Source: Sciurus carolinensis | Taxonomy: Eukaryota; Chordata; Mammalia; Rodentia; Sciuridae | DNA: 64,000 nucleotides | Assembly (NCBI RefSeq): GCF_902686445.1 | Contig: NC_062213.1 | Coordinates: 36,654,741 to 36,718,740, forward strand | Direction: 5' to 3' | In this document: positions 35,480 through 45,444 of the stretch, in pieces | Numbering within the stretch: position 1 is the stretch's first letter | Layout of the letters: the number at the start of each line of letters is the position of its first letter | Translations under genes and position numbers: made by a program | Notes under the pieces: generated by a model | Told to the model about the DNA's origin: nothing | Databases searched by the model: none | The model's input: only the letters and a program-made list of their open reading frames with translations

Positions 35480-38180
35480 AGACAATGTTATGTGCTATTC
35501 GGCACAGGAGGATCAAACACTTACCAGGTTCTCGCTTGGTGATGCTGGGCCAAATCCCTGTAGCCACAAGGGGCAAACTTATATCCAAAATATGTCTTTT
35601 TATTTTAGACAAGATAAATTTCTGCCCCTTTCAGTGTGGAAATATCCAGTCAGCCTCCACAAGGAGTAGTGTGATGTCGGGAGACTTAGTTCTGTTGTGG
35701 GCAGCTAGGACATCATCAGTGGCAGTGGCTGGATTAGCTTTGGTGAGTGAGAGTCCATGCTGTTGGGCTCCTGCAGAACCACCATTCCGGCTACCCCAGC
35801 TGTCATTCATGAGCCCATTGTACCAGCCACATGAAGGTTGATGTTAGAGGCTGACTGATGTCCACTGGCCAATTATTCTGTCCCCTTGGTTGTTTAGTAC
35901 CTGATCAATTGTGGATGACCTACACCAAGTGTTAGCCTGAGATCTATTGACATTTTTGCCCATCCCATACATATGTTTCTTTCCCAGATCTTTTTGACCA
36001 TGATATTCAATTTCTCTTTCCCAGCCTCTGACTGACAAGTCAAGTTATTGCTGCACCTCATGAGTTCCCATATACTCTTACCTTAGGCTGTTTCCCTTTT
36101 CTTCCACAGAAAGTGGAAGGCTAAGTGCATGCCTAGAACTTTTCTAGTTGAGAGGAACCCTCATTAAGTGGTGTTGTAAAGCAGCAGCAGGCATCCCACT
36201 CACAAACCCCAATCAGTCTACTTTCTTCCTCTTTCAGCTGGGCACAAGTGTTCCCACCCTCAGGTACCCATAGGTGTGAGCAGAAGTGGAGGGGTTCTGG
36301 GCCCACAGCTTGTGCTATTTGCTTGTGCCCTCAGGCTCCACTTGTGACTGATCCTGTATATACCACTTCCATCTTCTCTGGGATTTCTTACCTTTAACAG
36401 AACCTATCTCTTGATTGGCAGCCTTGATTGCATGGGCCACTTGGTATTTCATGTGCCATCTTCTCTAAGATGAGATATTTATCCCTCTTAAGGTTCAGTA
36501 GTAAGTAATAGCTGCTTTTGGATAGTGCACAGTGTAAGCTTCTTTGCTACAGATAACAGGTCTTGTTCAAAAATTGCAGGAGTCTACACTGCAGACTATT
36601 GAGGTTTGCCATTAAATACCTCACAGCATCTTTTCTTAGCACAGATACTTCAAGTCTCCCGGGGACTACTGGGTTGAATCGTTCAAGTACAGACACTCAC
36701 TCCCCAGCCTTTATCTGCTGTAGAGCATTTCCTTGCTCAGGGTCCCACCTGAAGCTGTCGGCCTTTTGGGCTACTGAATAGATTGGATGGAGCAATATTC
36801 CAAACATGCCACATCTAGAATCTCATAAACTCCTACCAAAGGAGCTTCGTTTTTAGTGGAGGGAGATAGAGATGTGAAGACTTATTTTTCACTTTGGAAA
36901 GGATGTTTCAGCATGCCTTGGACCAATGTAGAATCTTCACTGATGGTGGTACTCTGCATCTTTCTAGGATTTCTGTCTCTCCCTCTGGAGTACCTATGTC
37001 TTACTATGTTCCAGTACTGTCTCCTCCTCGGTCATCAGTTCCCATTAGCATGACATTATTGATATAGGGGACCACACTTCTGCTCTTGAGCATGTCCAGA
37101 CAGTCCAGACACCTTCAGACTGTGTCATGCCAGAAGGCGAGAGAATTCACATAGCCCTGGATCTGTCATAACTATGTAGAGTTTTCAGACCTATGTGAAT
37201 GGGAATTCACTCTCATTCTCCTTCCCAGTAGGGATGAACAAGAATGCAGCTGTCAGATCAATGACCATCTTCTGTGTGCTAGAGGCCACCTCAACCAGCT
37301 CGAACAGAGATACCCTGACTGGCACACTGGTTGGTTGATTATTGTCATCTGCCATGTCCCATCTGGTTTCTATTGAGACCAGAGGAGAGGCGGGTATGAC
37401 AGAACCACTAAACTGCATTCTTTATAAGTTTTTCAAGTTAGAACTAATTGGTGGTTCTTTCCCAGGAAGCAGTCCTATTTTTTATATAATTTTTTGTTCA
37501 GGGGTTTGGGCAGTTTCAGATTTCTACTTGACCTTTTGCCCTTATAATAACCTACCCCACAGGTAAAGGAACTAATGTAAGTATTCTATTCCAGAAACTG
37601 CCAAGCATATCCATTATACATGTGAGAATCAGAACTCTAGGCATAGCTTTCTGAACCCAGTGGGACCCTGTGAGCCAGACTGGACCAGGATTCCATTTAT
37701 AGCCTGATCCGCACATGCCTCCTTTCCACTCTAACTGGGAGTTATGAGAGCAATTTGGGTTCCTGAGTATTAATTTCATTACAGAAATTCTTGAAAGATC
37801 AGAGTAGTCTCCTTTCTTCAATGCACAGCTATCCAAGAAAATAGAACTAGATCCTTTTGGGGAAGTCCCTGGGGATTACTACGAATATACTTCCTGTAGT
37901 GTTATAGGGTCACATTCTCATGATCACAGCAATTAGTTCAGGAATGACCAAATGATAGGCAATGGTACTGTCACCAGGAATCCTGGGATAATCTTACTCT
38001 CTTTTTACTAGATATGAAGGAGAGAGGATATAGTTGCAGGAATTGCCATACCGATTTGTGCCCTCCTGGGCCCAGAGGTCAGAGCTAACACTGAGGAAGT
38101 GAGGGCAGAAATGGAGGGAATGGGGATTGTATCCTGGTGATGTTGAGTCCTAGATCAAGTTGCACCTGAAGTCACACTGA
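35480..38180 (-). mobile_element. ERVL-type endogenous retrovirus internal region (pol), antisense, decayed
   Basis: About 2.7 kb matches the ERVL internal region in reverse complement. The minus strand order is reverse transcriptase (about 37400-37000), RNase H/connection, then integrase (about 36500-35800). The RT active-site box at 37055-37066 reads Y-I-N-N rather than Y-I-D-D, so both catalytic aspartates are lost, and frames are broken throughout. ERVL is an env-less class III endogenous retrovirus ancestral to mammals. Ends are approximate; 35124-35480 may also belong. No ERVL LTR is adjacent. Confidence 0.75.
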
Positions 38181-38629
38181 AGTGAGCGGCTATATTCTCT
38201 AGTTATTAAATTGGTTCAAAACATGATTACTGTTCTAACTGATATATCAAGGGAAGCCACATTTGTGAGGGGATGGAAAGGAGAGTTCCTATGGCTTCTC
38301 ATGTCACACCAGGGCATTGGATCATGGATAAGATCATATAATAGAAAACCTAGGGAGCTTTCCAAACCACTCTTGCTCTCTTTCTCTACTAGGACTCATT
38401 CTAGTCTTTCTTGACAGGCACGTGTGTGAGTGTGCACGTGTGCATTTTGCATGAATGTGAAAACATAAAAACCGTAATTTTGATGCCACCCAACCCAACC
38501 ACTGGGTCTTTGGACTCAGAATAGAACAGATTGTATCATACAAACCCCTCCCCTGAATAAAAAAATGTCTTGTTAATTCCATGGGGCATTGTGTGATTGA
38601 GGCCCCAACAAAGGATCGCACTTGCTAAC
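38181..38629. other. Between ERVL body and MaLR LTR, nothing assigned
   Basis: About 450 bp, possibly decayed ERVL 5' internal sequence. A short gtgtgtgagtgtgcacgtg low-complexity patch lies near 38420-38445. Confidence 0.45.
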
Positions 38630-39050
38630 TGTTTTAGTCTTTTTTGCTGCTGTCACTACAAGACCTGACAAGAACAATTTTAGAGGAGGAAAAGTTTATT
38701 TGGGGACTCACGGTTCCAGAGGCCTCAGTCCATACACAGACGGCTCCATTCCTTGGAGCTCAGAGTGGTGGAAGAGTGTGGTGGAGGGAAGCAGCTCACA
38801 CGATGATCAGAAAGCAGAGAGAGACTCCACTCACTAGATACAAAATATGTACCCCAAAGTCATGCTCCAATGACTCACCTCCTCCAGCCACTCTCTACCT
38901 GCCTTCAATTGCTACTCAGTTAATCTCCATCAAGGGATTAATTCACTGATTGGGTTAAGGTGCTCATAATTCAATAATTTCTTCTCTAAACCTTCTTGTA
39001 TTGTCTCACACATGAGCTTTTGGGGGACACCTCACATTCAAACCATAACA
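38630..39050 (-). mobile_element. MaLR LTR, antisense (3' LTR of a MaLR element)
   Basis: A 421-bp LTR. On the minus strand it begins TGTTATGGTTTGAATGTGAG at 39050, carries an AATAAA context near 38693-38699 and ends at 38630. MaLR internal sequence continues directly beyond its 5' end (39051 on), so this is the 3' LTR of an element oriented on the minus strand. Confidence 0.88.
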
Positions 39051-40143
39051 TTCCACCTCTGGCCCCTAAAAGTTCATGACCATCTCACAATGCAAAATAC
39101 ATTTAGTCCATTTCCAAGAGTCCCCATAGTTTCAAGATTGCCCAAAAGTTCAAGTTCAAAGTCTCCTCTGACTCAGGGCAAACTTGTACTGTGAGTGCCT
39201 GTAAAAATTAAAGCAATTTACAAGTATCCATATACAAAGGCACACAGTAAACATTTACATTCAGAAAAACAGGGACATAGATAAAAGGGATGGGATCAAA
39301 GCAAGACTGAAATCTAGCAGGGCAAACAAATCCTGTGGTTCTGTGTCCAGCATTTGGGGCACATGGCATCTCCAAAGGGCTTGTGTAGCTCTGCTGCTGT
39401 GGCTTTGTTGGTTGCAACCAAAATGGCCTTTCTGTTGGCTTGTCTCTGCTCAATTCCTGTGGCTTTCCTTGGTGGACGTTCCACAGAACTGGCATTGCTT
39501 AATTTTTGGGATTTACACTGCAGGTTTGGCTTCCTCCTCATATCTCCACACTTTGCCCTCTCAGGGGTAGCCTTCAGGGACTCTGACCTTGGTGCACCTT
39601 GCTTGGGCCCCCAGGCCTTCCTTTGAAATCTTGGTAGAAGCTTCCATAACCCCTTAACTCCAGCATCCTGCATTCCTGCAGAACCAGCACCATGTGGTTA
39701 ATGCCAAGATCTGCTGCCATCTCCAGCAGTAGCCAACCCTCCAGGAACCCTGGCTGCAGTAGCCTTTGAGTCCTGGGGAGCTGAGCATGTTGAAAAAACT
39801 TCCTAGGCCCCCATATGCAAGAAGGGTGTCCCATTGGTCTCTTCTCAAGAGAATTTTTTCTTTTATTTTCTTGAGTCTGAGATGGGTATGGTCTTGCTAG
39901 CTCCTGAATTGTCCTCAAGTCATCTCTTATTGTCTCTGGGAAAAGTCCTTAGCATTTCTTTATTGGTCATAATGTCTTTAACAACTGTAACTCCCTTAGC
40001 CCAAGTTTTCTTCCCATCTTTTAAGTTCAAGTTTTTCAAACTTTCTGCTTGGTTTTCTGCTCTGTTTTCTGCTCTGAACATTATAATAAACTTGGCTAAA
40101 AACCTTCAGCAATACCCATGCCACTTCCTGAATGCTATGCTAC
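39051..40143 (-). mobile_element. MaLR internal region, antisense, incomplete
   Basis: It resembles the THE1/MST-type MaLR non-coding internal region in reverse complement: ttccacctctggcccctaaa next to the LTR, aagttcaagttcaaagtctc, gggctgaaatctag-like blocks, and near the right end cacttcctgaatgctatgct. It stops at 40143, where an LTR in the opposite orientation begins, so the element's own 5' LTR is missing. Open frames inside it (up to 119 codons) are chance; MaLR internal regions encode no proteins. Confidence 0.75.
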
Positions 40144-40563
40144 TGTTATGATTTGGATGTGAGGTGTCCCCCAAAAGTTCATGTGTGAGACAATGCAAGA
40201 AGGTTCAGAGGAGAAATGATTAGATTATGAGACCCTTAACCTCATCAGTGAATTAATCCCCTCATCGGAATTAATTGAGTGGCAACTGAAGGTATGTTGT
40301 GGCTGAAGGAGGTGGGTCATTGGGGGCATGACTTTGGGGAACTATTTTGTATTTGGCAAGTGGAGTCTCTCTCCACTTTCTGATCATCATGTGAACTGCT
40401 TCCCTCCACCATACTCTTCTGCCATTATGTTCTGCCTCACCCTAAACCCCAAGGAATGGAATCATCTGTGTAGGGACTGAGACCTCTAAAACCATGAGTA
40501 TTGGCATCGGATCTACTATTTTGCTGCCGCCATTATTCTGCCTCACCCATACCACTTTACAAC

Positions 40564-40643
40564 CCAGATTGTTAGCCCACGAACCTTCTAGTCAGTCATT
40601 GGTCCAGATTGTTAGCCTGCAAACTTCCAAGTCAGTCGTTGGT
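40564..40643 (+). repeat. 40-bp tandem repeat (2 copies plus partial) in the U3 of the nested LTR
   Basis: Units start ccagattgttagcc at 40564 and 40604. Each ends in gtcagtc[a/g]ttggt, which carries an inverted CCAAT box (ATTGG) in the first copy and GTTGG in the second. A partial third unit begins at 40644. This resembles an enhancer/promoter repeat of retroviral U3 regions. Confidence 0.85.
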
Positions 40644-40728
40644 CCATTGTTATTAGCCAGCAAAACTCTACTACTTAAGAATATCTCCCTCGCTATTTTC
40701 TCTTTCTCTCTCCTCCTCACTACTACTA

Positions 40729-40805
40729 TTCTTCTTCTTCTTCTTCTTCTTCTTCTTCTTCTTCTTCTTCTTCTTCTTCTTCTTCTTCTTCTTCTTCTTC
40801 TTCTT

Positions 40806-40884
<79 letters not shown>
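40729..40884. repeat. Compound microsatellite (CTT)n(CT)n(CA)n
   Basis: About 26 CTT units to 40808, about 25 CT units to 40859 and about 13 CA units to 40884 follow without interruption. The + strand is all pyrimidine for about 130 nt. The leucine- and arginine-rich open frames over it are artefacts. Confidence 0.97.
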
Positions 40885-40889
<5 letters not shown>

Positions 40890-41039
40890 CCTGTTCACTT
40901 AATAAAATCTCTTGCATGAGTTCCCGCATCTGGAGTGGTTTCTGGATGCTTTCAGTGAGCCCTCAAATAAACTTTTACTTCTCTAAAATTATTCATGTCA
41001 AGTCTTTTAATCACAGCAGAGAAAAGACTGACTAAAACA

Positions 41040-42014
41040 CTAACTCTGTTCAAAGTGGTGAACGCTTACCCCCCTCTTGGGCCTTCCATGCTCTTTCAAC
41101 TTCCCTTCCTCTGAGAGAACCACCCCATGTTCCCGTCCTTCCTTTTATCCCCATCTCTCATCTTAGGACTTTGTTCAGATTGGTCTTTTAGGGCCTATGC
41201 TCTCATTTAGTCATAGAACTAAAGAATTCAAGTGTGAATTCACAATACAATTCCCTCTGACGAGAACTGATTACAAGGATGCAGAAACAAAAGAAGAGAT
41301 ATTTAAAGCAAGGAGTGGGAAGTGAGAGCAAAAGAAACAGGGCCTTTGAAACCTGGAGGTCTGGTCCCTTCTGCCCCTTCCTACGGTGTTGCCGCACCAA
41401 CCTCTTTCCTTTCTCTTTTCTCTTCCCAATAAAAAGGTTTGGTCAGGATTTTGTAAGGCTCTCTCTCCTGATGTGAAGCCAACGAGTTCTTCCTGCACTT
41501 TGCTTCATCAGAACCAAAACCTTGCTTCTGAGAACAGGGAAATGGGCATGCTCTAGGATTACACTTTATGCCACAAAAGCAAATCAGGGATACAGCGAAC
41601 AGCAAAACCATGAGCAGAGCATCCTCAACTGAAATGCACAATTAAGCAAGTAGACAGGTTCTCCCTGAAGAAATTCTTCCAGCTGCCTCCATGGCTAATG
41701 GTAGCTGGCTGGAGAGAGTGGAGGGGCAGGCACGGAGAGAGAACAGAGAACGTGATTATAGATCATTGTTTCTTGCCTTCTTTGGTGAGGAAAGCCTCTA
41801 AGATTCTAGAAAGCCTCCTAGAGACTGTTCGAGAAAGGCTTTGGGAGCAGCACCTAAGATCAGGACACTAACATGGGCCTATTCATGAAAGATATCATTA
41901 CATTTTTTAGAGAATTATATATTTGGCAGGACTTTTTGAAGTTCCTCAGCTGTAAAAGCTGCTAGGTGACGCAGAGACCGAAGAACAGATACAAATCATG
42001 GGGATTAATAGGGA
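41040..42014. other. Intergenic, possibly ERV-derived, not assigned
   Basis: About 1 kb without SINEs. A caataaaaaggtttggtcag motif at 41428-41447 looks like a retroviral poly(A) context. No paired LTR or protein homology was recognised. Confidence 0.4.
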
Positions 42015-42485
42015 GAATGAGAAATCCCCAAGATAAAGAGACCTGAGGGGAGGGAGTGAAAAAGAAGGCCATGAACTGACAGCCTTCCTCTCCCAAGACA
42101 AGTGTTTTCCAGGTGCCAGCTGCAGGCAGGGAGGAAGTGTCTTATCACCCGTAGAGAAACAGTCTCTAGGAGGCGTTCATCTCCTCCAAAGTAAATCCTC
42201 TCCAGACACTCCATGGACCCCTGACCCAAAAAAGTTTAAATTCCTGAGTGCCCAAGGAAACTGATAGTTTCACTAGACTACCCCTCAAAATAACCTATAT
42301 AAACCCAGTCCTTTTCTTTGTTCAGTGGCTCATTTTCCACCAGGAAAGTGGGTCCACGGGTACCATTTCATCCCTGCATCCCCTGTTCCCATGTGAAACT
42401 CTTCCTGAATAAATAGCTGAGATGACCCATGAGGTTTGCATCCTGCTGGGTCTTTTTTGAGCTAACAGGGATTGCTGAACACCAT
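42015..42485 (+). mobile_element. Candidate ERV LTR (class I-like layout), sense
   Basis: It has the order of an LTR: a TATA box (tatataaa at 42297-42304), a short transcribed stretch, AATAAA at 42408-42413, then a U5-like ctgagatgacccatgaggtt ... gctgggtcttttttgagc. About 280 bp of U3-like sequence lies upstream. Ends and TSD could not be fixed, and no internal region is next to it. Confidence 0.5.
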
Positions 42486-42656
42486 ACAATAAGTAACAAA
42501 AAGCACAAAAACAAAAAGTTTTTAGCATAGTCATTTGACTGGACTTGGGTTCATTGATATTTCTTGGCTCAGTTTTCTCTGCCAGATCATTTATAGTTCA
42601 GAAACTGCTTCAAGAGTCAACCTAGGCACAGGTCATTGCCAGGGGGGTGGTCAGCA

Positions 42657-42678
42657 ATTTTTTTTTTTTTTTTTTTTG
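42657..42678. repeat. Poly(T) tract
   Basis: About 20 T residues followed by gagatgggatcac, possibly the head of a heavily decayed antisense SINE. Confidence 0.6.
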
Positions 42679-42999
42679 AGATGGGATCACTGCTAGAATC
42701 TTCTCCACTAATTATAATGGGTGGAAGATTGGCAGGAAGTTTATCCTATTAAAAGTATCTAGAAATATTTAATTCTTATAGTATGCAGATCATAGTTTTG
42801 TGACATTTTGTATGTTGTATTGCTTTTAGGTAGCAAATATTGAATACCAAAATATGAGTCCATTGAAAGTTGAAATGACATCATAATTTTTAGAGTTTTA
42901 GATGATTCTATTTTCTCCTTTTTGTTAGATGTACTTTCCAATTTTTCCACAATGAACACATATTACAGTTAAAAAACTAGAGATATTATAAATTACTTA

Positions 43000-43170
43000 A
43001 TAACATATCATTAATTTCATAACATAAACTTCATCCTTTCAAAGTGTCCAGTTCAGTCATTTTTAGTATATTAGCCAAATTTGGCAACCATCAATACTAT
43101 ATAATTCCAGAACAATTTCATCTTCTCCCCAAAGACACCCTGCACCTATCAGCAATTATTGCCTAGGCCC
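43000..43170 (-). mobile_element. Ancient LINE-1 3' segment, antisense
   Basis: The blocks agtcatttttagtatattag, ttggcaaccatcaatactat and agaacaatttcatcttctcc match the old L1 3' type also seen at 5.8 and 59.9 kb. Confidence 0.55.
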
Positions 43171-43229
43171 AGTCAGCCTCAGGCAACACTAATCTGCCAC
43201 ATGGGACACTATCCTCAACTAGCCAAAGC

Positions 43230-44270
43230 CATAGTATGCAAGTCACTGCTTTGACTGCGTTGTCCATTACCAGAACAATGTCTTTGGCTTTGGGGATTAA
43301 ATGCCACCAGATGGCTGCCATGTTCTCTATCATTCTGAAGTTATTGGCTTGATAAAATGGTGGAAGAGCCTTTTGAAGACTCAGTTAACTGTATCAGCTA
43401 GTGGTGATGCGCTGGGGGCAGAGTCTTCCAGATTTCCCTATATATTCTATGATGTGGTTTCTCTCATAGCCAGAATTCAAGAGTCCAGCAGTCAATTGGG
43501 TAGAAATAAAAGAAGCAGATGATCCAGTAGCAAAAATTTTGCTTCTATCCTCACATTCTTTGACTCTGCTGATCTAGAGGTTTTAGTTTCAAAAGGCGAA
43601 ATACTTCTACCGAGAGATGCATCAATTAGCCATTGACCTGGAGGTGGAGACTGTCACCCTGTGGCTCCACAGGGAGGTAAAGAATATGTCTGGAATACAA
43701 GAGACTCCTTTGATTGTCTCTTAGTACTACCATACCTTGTGATTAAAGTCAATGGAAAACAGCAACAACCCCATTCAGATAGGACTACTAATGCCCTGGA
43801 AAGCAAGGCTGGGGTTACCGCACCACGTAAAGAACCATGGTCAGCTGAGGTGCCTGCTAAGGGCAAAGGACATATGAAATGGGCAGTGGAAGAAAGTTGC
43901 ATGAACACTATGACCAGGTAACCAGTTGCAGAAATGAGGACTGTAGTTGTTATGAGTGTTTCTTCCTTATTTGTTATGAATGTTTGTAAACATATTAACA
44001 GTTTAGTCTTCTTCCTATTTTTAATTCTTTGTCATCTAACACAAGTGCATGAGTAGCAGATTATATCATAGTATTTAAGGTACAAGACATCAAGGGAGAA
44101 GAGTGAACATCACCTAAGGATTTTGCATATCCTTCTGGGGGAAGGGTTAGCTTGATTTTGGTTGTACACAAGCTTATTGTGTCACATTAAGTAGAAGTGT
44201 AATCTGTTGTCTTTACTTGGAGATCTATGATTTTAGGAAATGTGTAGAAAGTCAAGTTGACAAGGGGTGG
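43230..44270 (+). mobile_element. ERVL internal region 3' end, sense, decayed
   Basis: This matches the downstream end of the ERVL internal region: the pol tail around 43500-43930, including the dUTPase-like segment that distinguishes ERVL, then the non-coding stretch leading to the LTR (ttgacaaggggtggacggtg at the junction). The best remaining frame is 43661-43921 (86 codons). Stops and indels break the rest. It lies opposite in orientation to the ERVL tract at 35.5-38.2 kb and covers a different part of the provirus. Confidence 0.72.
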
Positions 44271-44645
44271 ACGGTGATGGTCTTTCTGGCATGTCAACTA
44301 CTCTTGGTTGAACACCTCAGGTAACTAATCAGATAGGCATCTGGGTGACACTGTGAAGCTATTTCTTTAGTTATGATTAAATTTCATAACTTTAAACAGG
44401 GGAGATGTCCCTTGATGACCCGGTGAGCCCAGTTCAGTTGAAAGATGTTTAAGAGCAGGGCTGAGGTTTCCTGTACCCAGCTGCTTCCTCCTGCCCCCAG
44501 AAGTCCATCCTGCCCTTCCTTCTGGCCTGTCCTATGATCTCCGGACTTGGCTAGGCAGCTCCTACAATTGAGTAAACCACTTCTTTGCAATAAGTCTATC
44601 ACTGTATCTCTCCTCCAGTTTCTTTGGCCAAATGCTGCTGACAAA
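44271..44645 (+). mobile_element. MLT2-like ERVL LTR, sense (3' LTR)
   Basis: It directly follows ERVL internal sequence, as a 3' LTR should. Diagnostic blocks: ggtctttctggcatgtcaac near the start, ggcatctgggtgacactgtg, cttctggcctgtcctatgat, gcagctcctacaattgagta and a terminal ctccagtttctttggcc. Very diverged. Confidence 0.65.
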
Positions 44646-44937
44646 GTGAGTTAAAATGATATTTATAAAATGTTAACAATGATTGTTTCTTAGGAATGGG
44701 ATGGATTTTAGGTGCTGTGTTTTGCTTTCTTTGTTCTCTTCTGTTGTGTCAAAGAGTTTTACAAGAGAATTTTAAAGCAAAGACAGTAGTTAAAAATCAG
44801 CATTTTAAATAAAAATAGTAGTTCAAAGGAACTGGGGTCACAAAATTATCTAAAGCCTAGTTTCATTCCACAATATCTCATAGAACTCTAGAAAGCACTT
44901 ATGAAACTTAGTGTTAAAAACACAAGAAAGAAATGCT

Positions 44938-45215
44938 TTGGGGTTGGGGTATAGTTCAGTGTAAAGCATATGCTTAACATGTACAAAGAGCCAGGTGTGG
45001 TGGCGCACGCCCGTCAATCCCAGCAACTCCAGAGGCTGAGGCAGGAGTATCACGAGTTCAAAGCCACCAGCCTCAACAACTCAGTGAGACCCTGTCTATA
45101 ATAAAATACAAAAAAGAAAAAAAAAAAAAAGAGCTGGGGATGCGGCTCAGTGGTACAAAAATAAAAAAATATGTACAAGGTCTTGTGTTCAATCTCCAGC
45201 ACCAACCTCCCCCAA
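44938..45215 (+). mobile_element. ID SINE split by a nested B1-dID SINE
   Basis: The outer ID body starts tttggggttggggtatagtt and breaks after cttaacatgtacaa at 44986. It resumes atgtacaaggtcttgtgttc at 45171 and ends ctccagcaccaacc, followed by an A-rich tail. Confidence 0.85.
44987..45170 (+). mobile_element. B1-dID composite SINE nested in an ID SINE, 8-bp TSD
   Basis: B1 half (agagccaggtgtggtggcgc ... cagtgagaccctgtc), poly(A) linker, then the ID half (gagctggggatgcggctcag). Both atgtacaa copies (44979-44986 and 45171-45178) are identical. The ID half is truncated after the A box region and runs into an A-rich tail. Confidence 0.9.
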
Positions 45216-45444
45216 ACAAACAACAATAAAATAAACAAAAGCCCCAAAATGAAATAAACAAACAACAACAAAAAAACCCTTTAGTTTTGTCCATAGAATT
45301 GAATTTTAAAAATCATCTATACTGTAACCTGTTGCATCTTTCTTGTTTCTTGAATGTCTGTTAAGCTCTGGGACCCAATCTCATTTTTCCTTTGCCTAAT
45401 TTGCTATAATTGGATACAGTGTACCTCCCTGTCAATGCTTCTTT

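Larger units (their letters stand above)
40499..40954 (+). mobile_element. Nested LTR (ERVK/IAP-like, tentative) with U3 repeats and expanded R-region microsatellite
   Basis: It is homologous along most of its length to 45626-46063 in reverse complement: ttggcatcggatctactatt at the 5' end, ctactacttaaga before the pyrimidine tract, and aataaaatctcttgcatgag then atctggagtggtttctgg at the 3' end. U3 has two 40-bp tandem units. A TACTTAAGA TATA-like site and AATAAA (40900-40905) frame a CT-rich tract expanded into a microsatellite. It may be flanked by a 5-bp duplication (atgag/gtgag). The 3' end is about 100 bp shorter than the other copy. Family assignment is by layout only. Confidence 0.7.
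40144..41039 (+). mobile_element. MaLR LTR, sense, split by a nested LTR
   Basis: It starts tgttatgatttggatgtgag and runs to aaaccatgag at 40498. After a foreign segment it resumes ccctcaaataaacttttact and ends agactgactaaaaca at 41039. Without the insert it is about 440 bp and closely matches 38630-39050 in the opposite orientation. No clear 5-bp TSD flanks it. Confidence 0.88.

Noticed and set aside
40494..40919. 141-codon + frame with a long Leu run, and minus frames with Arg/Glu or Lys runs
   Set aside because: They are translations of the (CTT)n(CT)n(CA)n microsatellite inside an LTR, with no family, start context or splice support.
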